64,000 nucleotides of DNA from Leptospira bouyouniensis (GCF_004769525.1 NZ_RQFT01000011.1:372001-436000), one strand, 5' to 3'. Positions 38,303 through 47,831 are shown, numbered from the stretch's first letter. The notes: generated by a model from the letters alone, not told the origin. Program-made: numbers and translations.

Positions 38303-39075
38303 TCCGTTTGTATAAGAATACATTAGAACCATTGTTATATGCGATTGGTTATACAGTGTTATTACTCTTTCGTGCAATTGGCCAATCTCACCAATTATAT
38401 TTCAAACGTCGCGAAATCTTAGAACAAATGTTCATCGCAGGGGTTGGTTCCCTTTTTGTCGTGTCCATCGTTTCCGTGTTTACTGGTATGATCCTTGGTC
38501 TTAACACAGGTCTCGGCCTTAGAGATTTTGGAGCAGAAGGCCAAATTGGACTGCTTCTCACAATCACCTTGACAAGGGAGATGTCCCCTTTTATGACTTC
38601 ACTCATTCTTGCCGCATCTGTTGGTTCTGCAATGGCTGCAGAGATTGGAACGATGAAAGTATCCGAAGAAATTGATGCCTTAGAAGTGATGTCCATAAGT
38701 CCTATCCGTTACCTTGTGATGCCGAGAATTGTTGGTTTTTCATTGATGGTTCCCGTACTCTGTGTTTATTCAGCTGCCCTTGGGATTTTAGGTGGGGGGA
38801 TTGTTGGTCATTTCCAATTGGGAATCGACATCATCAGTTATTTCCAAGATGTGTATTACCGCATATCGTCTGTTCCTGGTTTAAAAGATTTGTATGTAGG
38901 ACTTTTGAAAGGGTACGTTTTTGGTTTGTCCATTGCAACTATATCGTGTAGTCAAGGTTTACGAACCGAAGGTGGAGCGATTGGTGTTGGCCAAACCACA
39001 AGGAAAGCAGTTGTCACATCCTTTCTAATGGTCATTTTTTCTGGTTATGTGCTCACTGCCTTATTCTATAAATAA
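38299..39075 (+). CDS. mlaE: MlaE-type ABC transporter permease
   Basis: A 258-residue permease from ATG 38299, inside the stop of the repeat-protein gene (ATGA overlap). MlaE/YrbE features: [40 protein letters not shown], and [21 protein letters not shown] near the C-terminus, with five to six membrane helices. With MlaF and MlaD it forms the inner-membrane complex that moves phospholipids between the inner and outer membranes. mlaF begins 8 bp later. Confidence 0.93.
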   Translation: MIRLYKNTLEPLLYAIGYTVLLLFRAIGQSHQLYFKRREILEQMFIAGVGSLFVVSIVSVFTGMILGLNTGLGLRDFGAEGQIGLLLTITLTREMSPFMTSLILAASVGSAMAAEIGTMKVSEEIDALEVMSISPIRYLVMPRIVGFSLMVPVLCVYSAALGILGGGIVGHFQLGIDIISYFQDVYYRISSVPGLKDLYVGLLKGYVFGLSIATISCSQGLRTEGGAIGVGQTTRKAVVTSFLMVIFSGYVLTALFYK

Positions 39076-39083
39076 AGGAATCT

Positions 39084-39872
39084 ATGGAACCATTTGCCAT
39101 TGAAATGAAAAATGTTCATAAAGCCTTCGGAAAACGTAAGATTTTACGAGGGATGAACTTACAGGTAAAACAAGGGGAAACCATGGTCATCCTTGGACCC
39201 TCAGGAACGGGGAAATCGGTGAGTCTCAAACACATCACTGGTTTACTTGATCCTGACGAAGGTGATTGTTTTATTTATGGAGAATCCATCGTACATGCAA
39301 ACCAAAAGAAAAGGGAAGAACTGAGATCCAAACTCGGAGTTCTTTTCCAATCAGGTGCTCTCATCAATTGGCTCACTGTTTATGAAAATGTCGCCCTTCC
39401 TTTACGAGAACATAAAATTGCCGAAGGTGCTGAACTGGACCGCATTGTGATGGAAAAATTACAATGGTTAGACCTTGTCCCTGCCAAAGATACGTTACCG
39501 AGTAATATCTCAGGTGGGATGAAAAAACGTGTGGGTCTTGCCCGCGCTCTCACTTCCCGCCCTAAAATTGTCATGTACGATGAACCAACTTCAGGACTTG
39601 ATCCCGTCATGTCCAATGTCATCAACGACCTTGTCATCCGATTGCAAAAAGAACTCGGTCTAACATCCATTGTGGTCACACATGATATGAATTCAGCCTA
39701 TCGCATCGCAGACCGAATCAGTTTTTTGTATGAAGGAAAGGTCTTATTTTGTGGGACTTCGGAGGAAATCCAATCATCCAAAGACCCAGTGATCCAGCAG
39801 TTCATCCATGGAAATACTGTAGGACCAATGATCCTCGACCACTCTGAGTTAAAAAAAGGAAAATCAAATTGA
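39084..39872 (+). CDS. mlaF: MlaF-type ABC transporter ATPase
   Basis: A 262-residue ATP-binding subunit with Walker [10 protein letters not shown] near residue 38, signature [16 protein letters not shown] (the SGGM form typical of MlaF), Walker [14 protein letters not shown], and switch THDM. AAAGGAA before the ATG serves as ribosome-binding site. It couples ATP hydrolysis to MlaE. Fixed order mlaE-mlaF-mlaD supports the assignment; no mlaC or mlaB gene follows. Confidence 0.94.
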   Translation: MEPFAIEMKNVHKAFGKRKILRGMNLQVKQGETMVILGPSGTGKSVSLKHITGLLDPDEGDCFIYGESIVHANQKKREELRSKLGVLFQSGALINWLTVYENVALPLREHKIAEGAELDRIVMEKLQWLDLVPAKDTLPSNISGGMKKRVGLARALTSRPKIVMYDEPTSGLDPVMSNVINDLVIRLQKELGLTSIVVTHDMNSAYRIADRISFLYEGKVLFCGTSEEIQSSKDPVIQQFIHGNTVGPMILDHSELKKGKSN

Positions 39873-39904
39873 CTTTGTCCACAACCCAAGGAGGATTTTA
39901 GGGA

Positions 39905-40678
39905 ATGCCTACCGTAGGTCGCGCTCTCATTGTTGGTCTCTTATTCGTTTTCTCCCTTGTCGCCGTTGGTTATTTTACCATTGTCACAGAAGGTGGTCCT
40001 TTCCAAAAGTCAGGGTACCAACTCCCCGTTTATTTTCCAGATGCCGAAGGGATTAAAATTGGGAACAAAGTCACAATCCATGGTGTACCGTTTGGTTATG
40101 TATCGAAAATCCGTTTGGTGCAAATTGATGAAATGGGAAACTTATTACCGGAAGGAGAAACTGGGATTGGGACAAAGGTAGAACTGACCTTACTCCTCAA
40201 AGGTAAGGTACAACTTTTCTCCAATTATGAAATCACCATCAAAAATGAAAGTTTGCTTTCGGGGCGTGTGGTAGCACTCGACCCAGGTTCGAAATTTCCA
40301 GTGGATCCCAAAACCAAGGAATACTTGATGGCAGAGCCTGCCTTAAGTAAAATCGAAATCACTCCAAGGGATGGGAAACTCCTTCCGATCCAAGGAAAAG
40401 TCACCCAAGACCCTCTAGTTTCCTTATCCGAACTCATTGCAGAAAACCGATCCGACATCCGAAAAACGGTTCAAAACATTGCAGGGATCACAGGAAAAAT
40501 CAATGAAGGCCAAGGAACACTTGGAAAACTCATCAATGAAAGTGATGTCCATAAATCTGTGAATACCACCCTTGGGGATGCGCAAGTCGTATTAAAAGAA
40601 CTCCGTGAAGGTCTTGAAGACACTAGAGAACAAGCCCCTGTGACAAGTTTCATTCGGTCGGCTCTCAGCGCTTTCTAG
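39905..40678 (+). CDS. mlaD: MlaD-type MCE-domain substrate-binding protein
   Basis: A 257-residue protein with an N-terminal membrane anchor (about 5-27) and one MCE domain (about 35-135), with [19 protein letters not shown] as the family opening. A C-terminal helical segment (about 170-250), [21 protein letters not shown], is common in spirochaete and proteobacterial MCE proteins. MlaD hexamers form a lipid channel on the periplasmic face. AAGGAGG precedes the ATG. It is the last gene of the Mla block; lpxC starts 178 bp later. Confidence 0.92.
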   Translation: MPTVGRALIVGLLFVFSLVAVGYFTIVTEGGPFQKSGYQLPVYFPDAEGIKIGNKVTIHGVPFGYVSKIRLVQIDEMGNLLPEGETGIGTKVELTLLLKGKVQLFSNYEITIKNESLLSGRVVALDPGSKFPVDPKTKEYLMAEPALSKIEITPRDGKLLPIQGKVTQDPLVSLSELIAENRSDIRKTVQNIAGITGKINEGQGTLGKLINESDVHKSVNTTLGDAQVVLKELREGLEDTREQAPVTSFIRSALSAF

Positions 40679-40856
40679 GGACTAACACGCACAATACGGT
40701 CCAATTTGTAGCAAAATATAGGAGAAAATTGGCGATTTTCGCTGCGTCACAATTCCACCACACTGTTGTAAAAAAGAGACATTTTTTTGACTTCGGGTTT
40801 CGGTTTTGGAATTGTCCGAGGGTCGATTCTTTCAAATCTGTAAGTAGGAATTGATT

Positions 40857-41765
40857 ATGCAAACAGTGATCCATCGAAAAACGATCCAAAACTCTGTCAC
40901 TTTGAAGGGAATTGGCGTACATTCAGGGAAAGTGGTGACACTCCGCCTCCACCCAGCTGAGGCAAACACTGGTCTTATCTTTTATCTTTACAAAGGCATC
41001 CAAAAAATCCGCATTCCTGTTTCCCTCGACCATGTAGTCGATACAAGCAACGCAACAACCATCGGTGATGGCGGCTCGAACCGAGTCCAAACCATCGAGC
41101 ACTTACTAGCGGCTGTTCACACCTTAGGGATCACTGATTGTATTTTTGAAATTGATTCAGTAGAAGTTCCGATTATGGATGGTTCTTCCTTACCATTTTG
41201 GGAAGGGATTCGTTCTGCGGGGATTCGAATTCTCGACGAAACCATTGAACCAATCACCATCACAAACCCAATTTGGGTAGTCGATGGTGACAAATACCTT
41301 GTCATGCTTCCTTCCGATGAGTTGAAAGTCACCTATAGCATTGATTTTAACCACCCGCTCCTTCGCGGCCAGTCTTACACAACCACTCTCGATGAATCCA
41401 TCCTCGGTACAGACATTTTACCTGCGAGAACCTTTGGATTTTTAAAGGATGTGGAAGCCCTCCAAGCTCGTGGCCTTGCCATGGGAGGATCCCTCGACAA
41501 TGCGGTTGTTTTGACTGATGACGGTTATTTAAACGACCACCTCCGCTATGACAACGAATGTGTGCGCCATAAGATCCTCGACCTCGTTGGTGACCTTGCT
41601 GTGATGGGACGTCCTTTCCGAGGCCATTTGATTGCATCCAAAGCGGGACATGCCTTGGATATCTCTCTTGCCAAATGCATAATGAGCCAGTTTACAGGGA
41701 ACGAACTTACCCAATATAAGAGCAAACGGATCCCACTTTTCTCCAAAAAAGAAGCCGCAAAGTAA
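40857..41765 (+). CDS. lpxC: UDP-3-O-acyl-N-acetylglucosamine deacetylase
   Basis: A 302-residue LpxC from ATG 40857 (a TTG two codons earlier is less likely). Zinc ligands are visible: His near 82 in QTIEHLLAAVHTLG, and His and Asp in VRHKILDLVGDLAVMG. The catalytic His is in KAGHALDISLAK. It performs the committed step of lipid A synthesis, so the organism makes LPS. The 178 bp before it hold no convincing promoter: TTGACT at 40787 lacks a good -10. ptsI follows after 62 bp. Confidence 0.95.
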   Translation: MQTVIHRKTIQNSVTLKGIGVHSGKVVTLRLHPAEANTGLIFYLYKGIQKIRIPVSLDHVVDTSNATTIGDGGSNRVQTIEHLLAAVHTLGITDCIFEIDSVEVPIMDGSSLPFWEGIRSAGIRILDETIEPITITNPIWVVDGDKYLVMLPSDELKVTYSIDFNHPLLRGQSYTTTLDESILGTDILPARTFGFLKDVEALQARGLAMGGSLDNAVVLTDDGYLNDHLRYDNECVRHKILDLVGDLAVMGRPFRGHLIASKAGHALDISLAKCIMSQFTGNELTQYKSKRIPLFSKKEAAK

Positions 41766-41827
41766 ACAAAACCGTTTTTTACTTTCCAAACGAAGCCAAA
41801 ACAAAAGTATTTTTGGCATAGGTTCGG

Positions 41828-43555
41828 ATGGAAGAAAAAACCACATTTAAGGGCATCTCTGCGTACCCAGGTACAGTTTACGGCAAAGTATTTCGTTGGA
41901 AACAATTCAAACGGAAACGGGAAGACCGTACGGACCTAAGCCCTCCCGAAATCAAAGAGGAAGTGGAACTTTTAAAAAAAGGACTACAAAAGACAGAGGA
42001 TGACCTTGCTGATCTTGTCCAAAAATCCAAACTCAACGCAGAACTCTCTGAAATCTTAGAATCCCAAATTGTTTTCCTGAATGATCCCCTCTTTCGTGCA
42101 CGAGTTTTTGAACGAATCGCACAAAACAAAGAGTCGGCGGGCCTGGCGCTGGAAACGGCAGTGAGTTCCCTCTATGATGAATTCCAATCGATACCAGATG
42201 AATTCTTTCGGGAAAGAGCTGACCACCTACTTGATATTGGCAAACGAATTGAATCCAATTTGTACCCTGAAAAAGGAGCAGAACCAACAAAAATCCCAGA
42301 TGATGTGATTCTCATCGCCAAAGAAATCACACCTTCGGAAATGATCCAACTTGGAAAATGCAAACTCCGTGGAATCGCCACTGACTTTGGTGGGAAAACA
42401 GGTCATACTGCCATTATCGCAAGGAACTATGGTATCCCGACCATCGTTGGTTTAAAAAATATCACCTCACACGTTGAAGATGATGATTATATTTTATTAG
42501 ATGCCACAAAAGGAATACTCAACCGAACACCAGGCATTGAAGAGATCAAACTTGCAGGGATACGCAGTGAAATTATAAAAACAATCCCTGTGAGAGAGAT
42601 CAGCGATGGTCCCAGGGAACTCAAAACAAAAGACGGAAAAAAATTCACACTTAGTGCCAATATCGATTCTGAAGAGGAAGTGGATACAGCCTTTTTACAA
42701 GGGGCTGACGGGATTGGGCTTGTCCGGACAGAAATATTATTCATCCGTTATGTGGAATTTAAACCTACAGAAGAAGAACAATTTGCCGTCTACAAACGAA
42801 TCTTATTAAAGATGGTGGGCCGCCCTGTTACCTTCCGGGTTTGGGACATCGGAGCTGACAAAATGGAAAATGGATATGAAGAAGAAAATCCATTCCTGGG
42901 AAACAGAGGGATCCGATATCTACTGCGCCACCCCCATATATTCAAAGAACAATTAAGAGCACTCTTACGTGCCAGTGAATATGGAACCATGCGCATCATG
43001 TTACCAATGATCACAACTCGATCTGAAATCTTACAAACAAAAGTTTTATTAAATGAATGTTTGGAAGAACTAAAAAATTCAGGTTTAGTCATTACTAAAA
43101 AAATTCCGCTCGGTATTATGGTGGAAACCCCGGCTTGCGCTCTCAACTTACCATTTCTTGGCAATCACGTTGATTTTTATAGCATTGGCACAAATGATTT
43201 ATTACAATACCTACTCGCTGTAGAACGTAACAACCATTTGGTGGGAGATCTTTATAATCCTTGGCAAGTTGTGTTTTTACTACTCTTAAAAAACATTGTG
43301 AATGTTGCCAATTCCCAAAAAAAACCGATTAGTATTTGCGGAGAAATTGGAAGTGATCCCATGTTCACTGCGGTCCTTATTGGCCTTGGGATACGTGATC
43401 TGAGTTCTGCATTGCCTCTCATGAAAGAGGTAGCAGAAAAAGTATCTGAAATTTCCACCTGGAAAGCCAAGTTACTCGCAGAACAAGTCATCAACTTAGC
43501 TGGTGAGGAAAAGTTTGATGAAATCGAAAAACTAGTGTTAGAAACAAAAGGTTAA
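41828..43555 (+). CDS. ptsI: Phosphoenolpyruvate-protein phosphotransferase (enzyme I)
   Basis: A 575-residue EI. It has an N-terminal HPr-binding/swivel part with the phospho-accepting His193 in DFGGKTGHTAIIAR, and a C-terminal PEP-binding barrel with GIGLVRTEILF, FRVWDIGADK, NPFLGNRGIRYLL and the catalytic Cys in ICGEIGSDPM. The residue before the active His pair is Gly rather than the usual Ser. There is no GAF domain, so it is classic EI and not PtsP. No HPr or EII gene is in the window. A regulatory PTS is likely but not provable here. Confidence 0.92.
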   Translation: MEEKTTFKGISAYPGTVYGKVFRWKQFKRKREDRTDLSPPEIKEEVELLKKGLQKTEDDLADLVQKSKLNAELSEILESQIVFLNDPLFRARVFERIAQNKESAGLALETAVSSLYDEFQSIPDEFFRERADHLLDIGKRIESNLYPEKGAEPTKIPDDVILIAKEITPSEMIQLGKCKLRGIATDFGGKTGHTAIIARNYGIPTIVGLKNITSHVEDDDYILLDATKGILNRTPGIEEIKLAGIRSEIIKTIPVREISDGPRELKTKDGKKFTLSANIDSEEEVDTAFLQGADGIGLVRTEILFIRYVEFKPTEEEQFAVYKRILLKMVGRPVTFRVWDIGADKMENGYEEENPFLGNRGIRYLLRHPHIFKEQLRALLRASEYGTMRIMLPMITTRSEILQTKVLLNECLEELKNSGLVITKKIPLGIMVETPACALNLPFLGNHVDFYSIGTNDLLQYLLAVERNNHLVGDLYNPWQVVFLLLLKNIVNVANSQKKPISICGEIGSDPMFTAVLIGLGIRDLSSALPLMKEVAEKVSEISTWKAKLLAEQVINLAGEEKFDEIEKLVLETKG

Positions 43556-43576
43556 CCAATTCCATCGAAATTTGTT

Positions 43577-44977
43577 TTAAGTTTCAATCGAAGCTCTAAT
43601 GGGTGCGTTTGGTTTTACCAAAACGGAATTTCCATCCAACAGTCTCACGATAGAAGATTTTTTCCATAAGTAAATCAAATACAAAACTAAAGCCGCACAC
43701 CAAGATACAATTACAAACAAGGCATAAAAATTTACCATACTTCCCAATTCCCTTTGGTAACCAGAAAGAATTCCTGCTGCATAATGCCCAAACGCAGTAC
43801 ACAAAAACCAAATTCCCATCAGAAGAGATGCAAACCTAACAGGTGCCATTTGGCTGACAAAAGACAATCCAACTGGAGAAAGACAAAGTTCACTCAGTGT
43901 GTTCCAGAAATAAACGGAAACTAAAAAGAAAATGGAAACGACAACCCCAGTTTCTGCTAGTTTTGCTGCAAAAACCATAACCAAAAATCCAAACCCAAGT
44001 AAAACCAAACTGATCACAAACTTCATTATGGGATTTGGATTTTTGTTGGTTTTTGCGAGATATGACCAAAGATAAGAAAGGACGGGACCAAATACAAGGA
44101 TCATTAGAGGATTTAACGACTGTAAGAGGGAAGCCGGAATTTCCCATCCAAAGAGGAACCTATCAGTATTTCGTAAGGCAAATAAATTTAGAGAGCTTCC
44201 CATTTGTTCAAATGCCATCCAAAAGAAAATACTAAAAAAGGATAATAGACCTATTAAGAAAATTTTGGAAATGGAATCATTATCCGGTTTTAATTCGTTT
44301 TGATTCGAATCCAATGGATTGCCTGAAGTATGGATCGTAGGATTCGAAATAGAACGAGACGGTGATTGCCCTTTTGACCAAATGGAAGGTGGCAATGACC
44401 TACTTCCTAAGTAAAAAACAAGGATACCTATTGCCATTCCGACACCAGCAGATAAAAAACCTAAATGCCAATCGACCTTTTCTCCCAAACTTCCAGCTAT
44501 GATAGGTCCAAAGAGACCACCTAAATTGATCCCCATATAAAATATGGTAAACCCACTATCCCGAAGTTGAGGTTTTTCTAAATATAACCTGCCAAATATA
44601 GTAGAGATATTGGGTTTGAAAAAACCATTCCCGAGGGCCAGTAAACACAAACCAGTATAAAAATAGTTCAAATTTGGCAATGCCAGCGACAAGTGACCAA
44701 GTAACATAAGCACACTTCCCAAATAAATTGCAAATTTGTAACTTAAGTATCTGTCTGTGATGTATCCCCCGATGACAGGCGTTAGATAAACAAAACTTGT
44801 ATAATAGGCATAAATTGTCCCTGCATCTTTGTCAGAAAAACCAAGGGATTTCACAAGATACAGGACAAGCAGGGCACGCATCCCATAATAACTCAGTCTT
44901 TCCCACATCTCTGTGAAAAATAAACTGCTAATGCCCTTCGGATGATCCCCTAGTTTGATTTGGTTCGGCTTTTCCAA
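43577..44977 (-). CDS. POT/PTR2-family oligopeptide:H+ symporter
   Basis: A 466-residue transporter starting at TTG 44977, preceded by AGAGGAA. About 12-14 TM helices. Family motifs: FFTEMWERLSYYGMRALLVLYL (the E-x-x-E-R motif region), PVIGGYITDRYLSYK, and FYMGINLGGLFGP. POT proteins import di- and tripeptides with protons. The gene overlaps the end of the adenosyltransferase gene by 28 bp, so they are co-transcribed although the functions are unrelated. Confidence 0.9.
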   Translation of the reverse strand: MEKPNQIKLGDHPKGISSLFFTEMWERLSYYGMRALLVLYLVKSLGFSDKDAGTIYAYYTSFVYLTPVIGGYITDRYLSYKFAIYLGSVLMLLGHLSLALPNLNYFYTGLCLLALGNGFFKPNISTIFGRLYLEKPQLRDSGFTIFYMGINLGGLFGPIIAGSLGEKVDWHLGFLSAGVGMAIGILVFYLGSRSLPPSIWSKGQSPSRSISNPTIHTSGNPLDSNQNELKPDNDSISKIFLIGLLSFFSIFFWMAFEQMGSSLNLFALRNTDRFLFGWEIPASLLQSLNPLMILVFGPVLSYLWSYLAKTNKNPNPIMKFVISLVLLGFGFLVMVFAAKLAETGVVVSIFFLVSVYFWNTLSELCLSPVGLSFVSQMAPVRFASLLMGIWFLCTAFGHYAAGILSGYQRELGSMVNFYALFVIVSWCAALVLYLIYLWKKSSIVRLLDGNSVLVKPNAPIRASIET

Positions 44978-45522
44978 ATGGTTTCCTCTTGCCCTAATGA
45001 AAAGTTTACATACCTTGCGGCGACAAATAAATAATCCGACAATCGATTGAGATAAATTCTTAAGTCATTATGGATCTCTCCACCTGACTCAATGTATACG
45101 AGTAAATCACGTTCTAATCGTCGGCATATAGTTCGGGCCATATGTAAGGCACTTGCCATCTCACTTCCACCTGGTAGTATGAAAAATTTAATTTCAGGGA
45201 GTGATGCCATCAATCGGTCAATTTCACTTTCTAATCCGCTGACATCTTCCGTATTCACCACAGTTCCATCTTTTGTATCTTTTGGAACATAACCGGCAAG
45301 TTCGGAACCGATTTCAAAAAGAAAACTTTGGATGTTTTGCAAATGTTCTATAAAGGGTTTCGGGATTGTCTCTTTTTTACCAAGCGAAAGGGCAAGTCCA
45401 ATGGTGCTATTCAATTCATCGCAAGTTCCATACAAGTCCACTCTTCTGTCAGTTTTCGAGACCTTTTTCCCAGAAGCTAAATACGTTTGTCCGCCATCGC
45501 CAAATTTGGTGTAGATTTTCAA
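44950..45522 (-). CDS. pduO: Cob(I)alamin adenosyltransferase, PduO type
   Basis: A 190-residue PduO-type ATP:cob(I)alamin adenosyltransferase. It has YTKFGDGGQTYLASGKKVSK at the N-terminus (ATP site), VDLYGTCDELNSTIGLA, LPGGSEMASALHMARTICRRLER (Arg and Glu of the active site) and YLNRLSDYLFVAARY. It makes adenosylcobalamin for B12 enzymes. The start is TTG with AAGGA upstream, and no ATG is available nearby. Its 3' end overlaps the POT gene. Confidence 0.92.
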   Translation of the reverse strand: MKIYTKFGDGGQTYLASGKKVSKTDRRVDLYGTCDELNSTIGLALSLGKKETIPKPFIEHLQNIQSFLFEIGSELAGYVPKDTKDGTVVNTEDVSGLESEIDRLMASLPEIKFFILPGGSEMASALHMARTICRRLERDLLVYIESGGEIHNDLRIYLNRLSDYLFVAARYVNFSLGQEETIWKSRTKSN

Positions 45523-45550
45523 AATCTTAAGTCCTTACCCTTAAATTTTC

Positions 45551-45580
45551 TTTACAGACATAAGTTTTTTGGTATAGAAT
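45551..45580 (+). promoter_or_regulatory. Candidate flaB promoter
   Basis: TTTACA (45551-45556) is followed after 18 bp by TAGAAT (45575-45580), or after 16 bp by TATAGA (45573-45578). Both are acceptable sigma70-type pairs. They would give a leader of roughly 140 nt. No good sigma28 (TAAA-N15-GCCGATAA) pattern is seen. Computational by eye only. Confidence 0.4.
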
Positions 45581-45603
45581 CATCTGGAAAGGAAAAATTC
45601 ACG

Positions 45604-45635
45604 GGAGAACCAAGGGCAGGCAACCCCTTCTCTCC
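45604..45635 (+). promoter_or_regulatory. Hairpin in the flaB leader
   Basis: AAGGG (45612-45616) pairs with CCCTT (45625-45629), and GGAG (45604-45607) with CTCC (45632-45635), leaving a bulge between the two helices. There is no T-run after it. It lies in the long leader between the candidate promoter and the flaB ribosome-binding site. A role in mRNA stability or translation is speculative. Confidence 0.35.
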
Positions 45636-45724
45636 ACGAAGGAATGGATTTCTGGAAACTGTTTTTTCCCTTTCTCCGCCTGTAGGGAAACAAGCGGGTC
45701 ATGGACACACAGGAGGGTGTGACA

Positions 45725-46573
45725 ATGATTATCAATCACAACATCAGTGCACTCGTTGCAAAACGAGCACTTACAAACACCAGTCGTGACATGGACAAGT
45801 CCATGGAACACCTAGCCACGGGTATGCGAATCAATAGACCAGGGGACGATTCCTTGGGATTCTCAGTATCCGAAAAACTTAGATCCCAAATCCGGGCACT
45901 TGGCCAAGCAGAGCGAAATACTCAGGATGGTATGTCGTTTCTGCAAGTGACAGAAGGATCTTTGGACCAAGTAAACTCCATCTTACAGAGGTTACGTGAA
46001 CTTTCCGTTCAATCAGCAAATGGAATCTATTCGGACGAAGACAGAAAACTCGTCCAATTAGAAGTTTCCCAATTGGTGGAAGAAGTGGAACGAATCGGAA
46101 CTTCTGCGGAGTTTAACAAAGTCAAACCATTGGATGGACGGTTTTCAAGAGTAAACAAAAATCCAATGACTTTACAAGTGGGAGCCAATGGATCAGAAAA
46201 AATTGAAGTCTACATCAACACGATGACAAGTTCTTCATTAAAACTGAAACAAGCTGGATCAAAGTTTACCCTATCCACTCCAAATAAAGCTTCTGACTCA
46301 CTCCAAGTTTTGGATGATGCCATTTCCAAAGTCAATCGACTCCGGTCGGACTTAGGCGCCTACTATAATCGGTTGGATTTAACCTTAAAATCACTCAGTA
46401 ACAACTATGTGAACATGGTTTCTTCCGAATCGCAAATAAGAGATGCGGATATGGCAACGGAAATGGTTGAATATTCAAAAAACCAAATCCTTACCAAATC
46501 AGGTGTGGCGATGTTAGCCCAAGCAAATCTCAGACCAGAATCAGTAGTAAAACTCCTCACGGATAGATACTAA
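45725..46573 (+). CDS. flaB: Flagellin FlaB (periplasmic flagellar filament core)
   Basis: A 282-residue flagellin from ATG 45725, preceded by AGGAGGG. The N-terminal D0/D1 helix (MIINHNISALVAKRALTNT, MEHLATGMRINRPGDDSLG) and C-terminal helix (IRDADMATEMVEYSKNQIL, SGVAMLAQANLRPESVVKLL) are conserved. The variable outer domains are nearly absent, as in spirochaete FlaB proteins that build filaments in the periplasm. An in-frame ATG eight codons upstream lacks a good ribosome-binding site. A strong terminator follows 17 bp after the stop. Confidence 0.95.
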   Translation: MIINHNISALVAKRALTNTSRDMDKSMEHLATGMRINRPGDDSLGFSVSEKLRSQIRALGQAERNTQDGMSFLQVTEGSLDQVNSILQRLRELSVQSANGIYSDEDRKLVQLEVSQLVEEVERIGTSAEFNKVKPLDGRFSRVNKNPMTLQVGANGSEKIEVYINTMTSSSLKLKQAGSKFTLSTPNKASDSLQVLDDAISKVNRLRSDLGAYYNRLDLTLKSLSNNYVNMVSSESQIRDADMATEMVEYSKNQILTKSGVAMLAQANLRPESVVKLLTDRY

Positions 46574-46590
46574 GGATTTTTGAGAGATGG

Positions 46591-46622
46591 AAATCCTCCT
46601 TGCAAACAAGGAGGATTTCTTT
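46591..46622. terminator. Strong terminator hairpin after flaB
   Basis: A perfect 12-bp stem AAATCCTCCTTG (46591-46602) / CAAGGAGGATTT (46607-46618) has a CAAA loop and is followed by CTTTAAACTTT. It ends flaB transcription. It also argues that the OmpA lipoprotein gene starts downstream of it. Confidence 0.82.
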
Positions 46623-46670
46623 AAACTTTGTCCGAAACCTTCAATTCGAAGGGAAAAGAGGACAACAACT

Positions 46671-47402
46671 TTGAAACAAATCATCTCAGGAATTTTATCC
46701 CTATCATTACTCTCCACGATTTCTTGTGGTCTTTCTGACAATACAAAACGGCTCATTCTCAGTACATCCATTGGATGTGGTGTAGGACTTGCGTTAGGTG
46801 CGGTTTATGATGAGACACAAAGAAAAAAGGACACCAAAAACAAAAAAAATGATTTCCAAAGACAAGTGAAAGAATCTTTGACGATGGAAAAAAAGAAACC
46901 ACAAAACAAAGGTAAGATTATTGGTTTAGGTGCAGGATGTTTAGCGGGATTAGGCACTGGATTTTATCTGAATACCATGTACGATAACATGGCAGAAGAG
47001 ATGAAAAAACAAGGAATCACTCTTACAAAAAGTGAACGTGGTGGAGAGACTGTTGCACTTACTGCATCGATGGACGGAGGAATTGCCTTCGAAGATGGAA
47101 AAGCAGACCTAAAAGGAAAAGGAAAAGAAAACATTGATAAATTAGCGGAAGCACTCGCTGCCTATCCTGAAACGAAAATCAATATCGCAGGTCATGCAAA
47201 CCGAACTGGTGCAGAAGATTTGAACCTCAGACTTTCACAAGACCGTGCAGTGACAGCTAAAAATGCCATCATTGAAAATGGAATTGAAGGCAAAAGAATT
47301 GGAACAGTCCAAGGACTTGGTTCTTCCACTCCATTGAAAAATGTAGATCCAAAAGATGGTTCAAACAGACGCGTGGAAATTGAAATTGTTCCAGCAAGTT
47401 AA
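46671..47402 (+). CDS. OmpA-family lipoprotein
   Basis: A 243-residue protein taken to start at TTG 46671, which has AGAGGA 8 bp upstream and gives a clean lipoprotein signal (KQIISGILSLSLLSTISC). An ATG at 46587 is in frame but lies before the flaB terminator hairpin and yields an unsuitable N-terminus. Two Gly-rich hydrophobic segments (about 30-50 and 80-100) precede an OmpA peptidoglycan-binding domain (about 125-240) with INIAGHANRTGAEDLNLRLS and NRRVEIEIV. The layout resembles the YiaD type. Confidence 0.85.
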   Translation: MKQIISGILSLSLLSTISCGLSDNTKRLILSTSIGCGVGLALGAVYDETQRKKDTKNKKNDFQRQVKESLTMEKKKPQNKGKIIGLGAGCLAGLGTGFYLNTMYDNMAEEMKKQGITLTKSERGGETVALTASMDGGIAFEDGKADLKGKGKENIDKLAEALAAYPETKINIAGHANRTGAEDLNLRLSQDRAVTAKNAIIENGIEGKRIGTVQGLGSSTPLKNVDPKDGSNRRVEIEIVPAS

Positions 47403-47442
47403 TCAACTTCTGGTTCCATAATTTTTAAGGAATTCACTTCCG

Positions 47443-47480
47443 AAAAAAAAGCCTACAAAGATTCTTTGTAGGCTTTTTTT
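47443..47480. terminator. Bidirectional terminator
   Basis: A perfect 10-bp stem GCCTACAAAG (47451-47460) / CTTTGTAGGC (47464-47473) has an ATT loop, eight A before it and seven T after it. The genes on either side converge (OmpA lipoprotein and ybaB), so it should stop transcription in both directions. Confidence 0.88.
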
Positions 47481-47510
47481 ATGAGAACCCCTCTTAGGGA
47501 AACTTTCTTC

Positions 47511-47831
47511 TTACATGCCGAGTCCAGGGAAACCACCCATCGCTTGCATTTGTTTTGCAGCCCCTGCTTGTGCATCTTGTAATGCCTTTGTGTAAGCTTC
47601 TTGAATTGACTTTTCCAAAAGACCTTTATCTTTTTTTTCCAAAAGTTCATCTTCGATTTGGATCGATTTCATCTGGAATTTGCCATCCAAAGTGATAGAG
47701 AGAAGTTTATTCTTCGAAATTCCTACGAAATTTAAGACCGCAAGTTCCTTTTCCATGGTTTTCACTTGCGAACGCATCTTTTTCATTTGTTTGAGCATAT
47801 CAAACTTGTTTCCACCTGCTCCACCGAACAT
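47511..47831 (-). CDS. Nucleoid-associated protein, YbaB/EbfC family
   Basis: A 106-residue protein from ATG 47831 with AGAGGTGA upstream; a GTG two codons earlier is less likely. MLKQMKKMRSQVKTMEKELA forms the N-terminal helix and SKNKLLSITLDGKFQMKSIQI the central sheet. The C-terminus is Met/Gly-rich, as usual in the family. YbaB/EbfC proteins are DNA-binding dimers. No dnaX or recR neighbours are seen here, where the family often sits. Confidence 0.88.
   Translation of the reverse strand: MFGGAGGNKFDMLKQMKKMRSQVKTMEKELAVLNFVGISKNKLLSITLDGKFQMKSIQIEDELLEKKDKGLLEKSIQEAYTKALQDAQAGAAKQMQAMGGFPGLGM

Noticed and set aside
40787..40815. TTGACT as a -35 box for lpxC.
   Set aside because: The hexamer 17 bp downstream (AATTGT) is a poor -10 and no better spacing exists.
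40679..40856. A small RNA or short gene in the mlaD-lpxC gap.
   Set aside because: Only a weak four-base-pair hairpin (GCGA-TTT-TCGC) and no convincing promoter or terminator are seen.
45542..45563. A sigma28-type flagellar promoter (TAAA...GACATAA) before flaB.
   Set aside because: The spacer is about 10-11 bp rather than 15 and the -10 element matches poorly.
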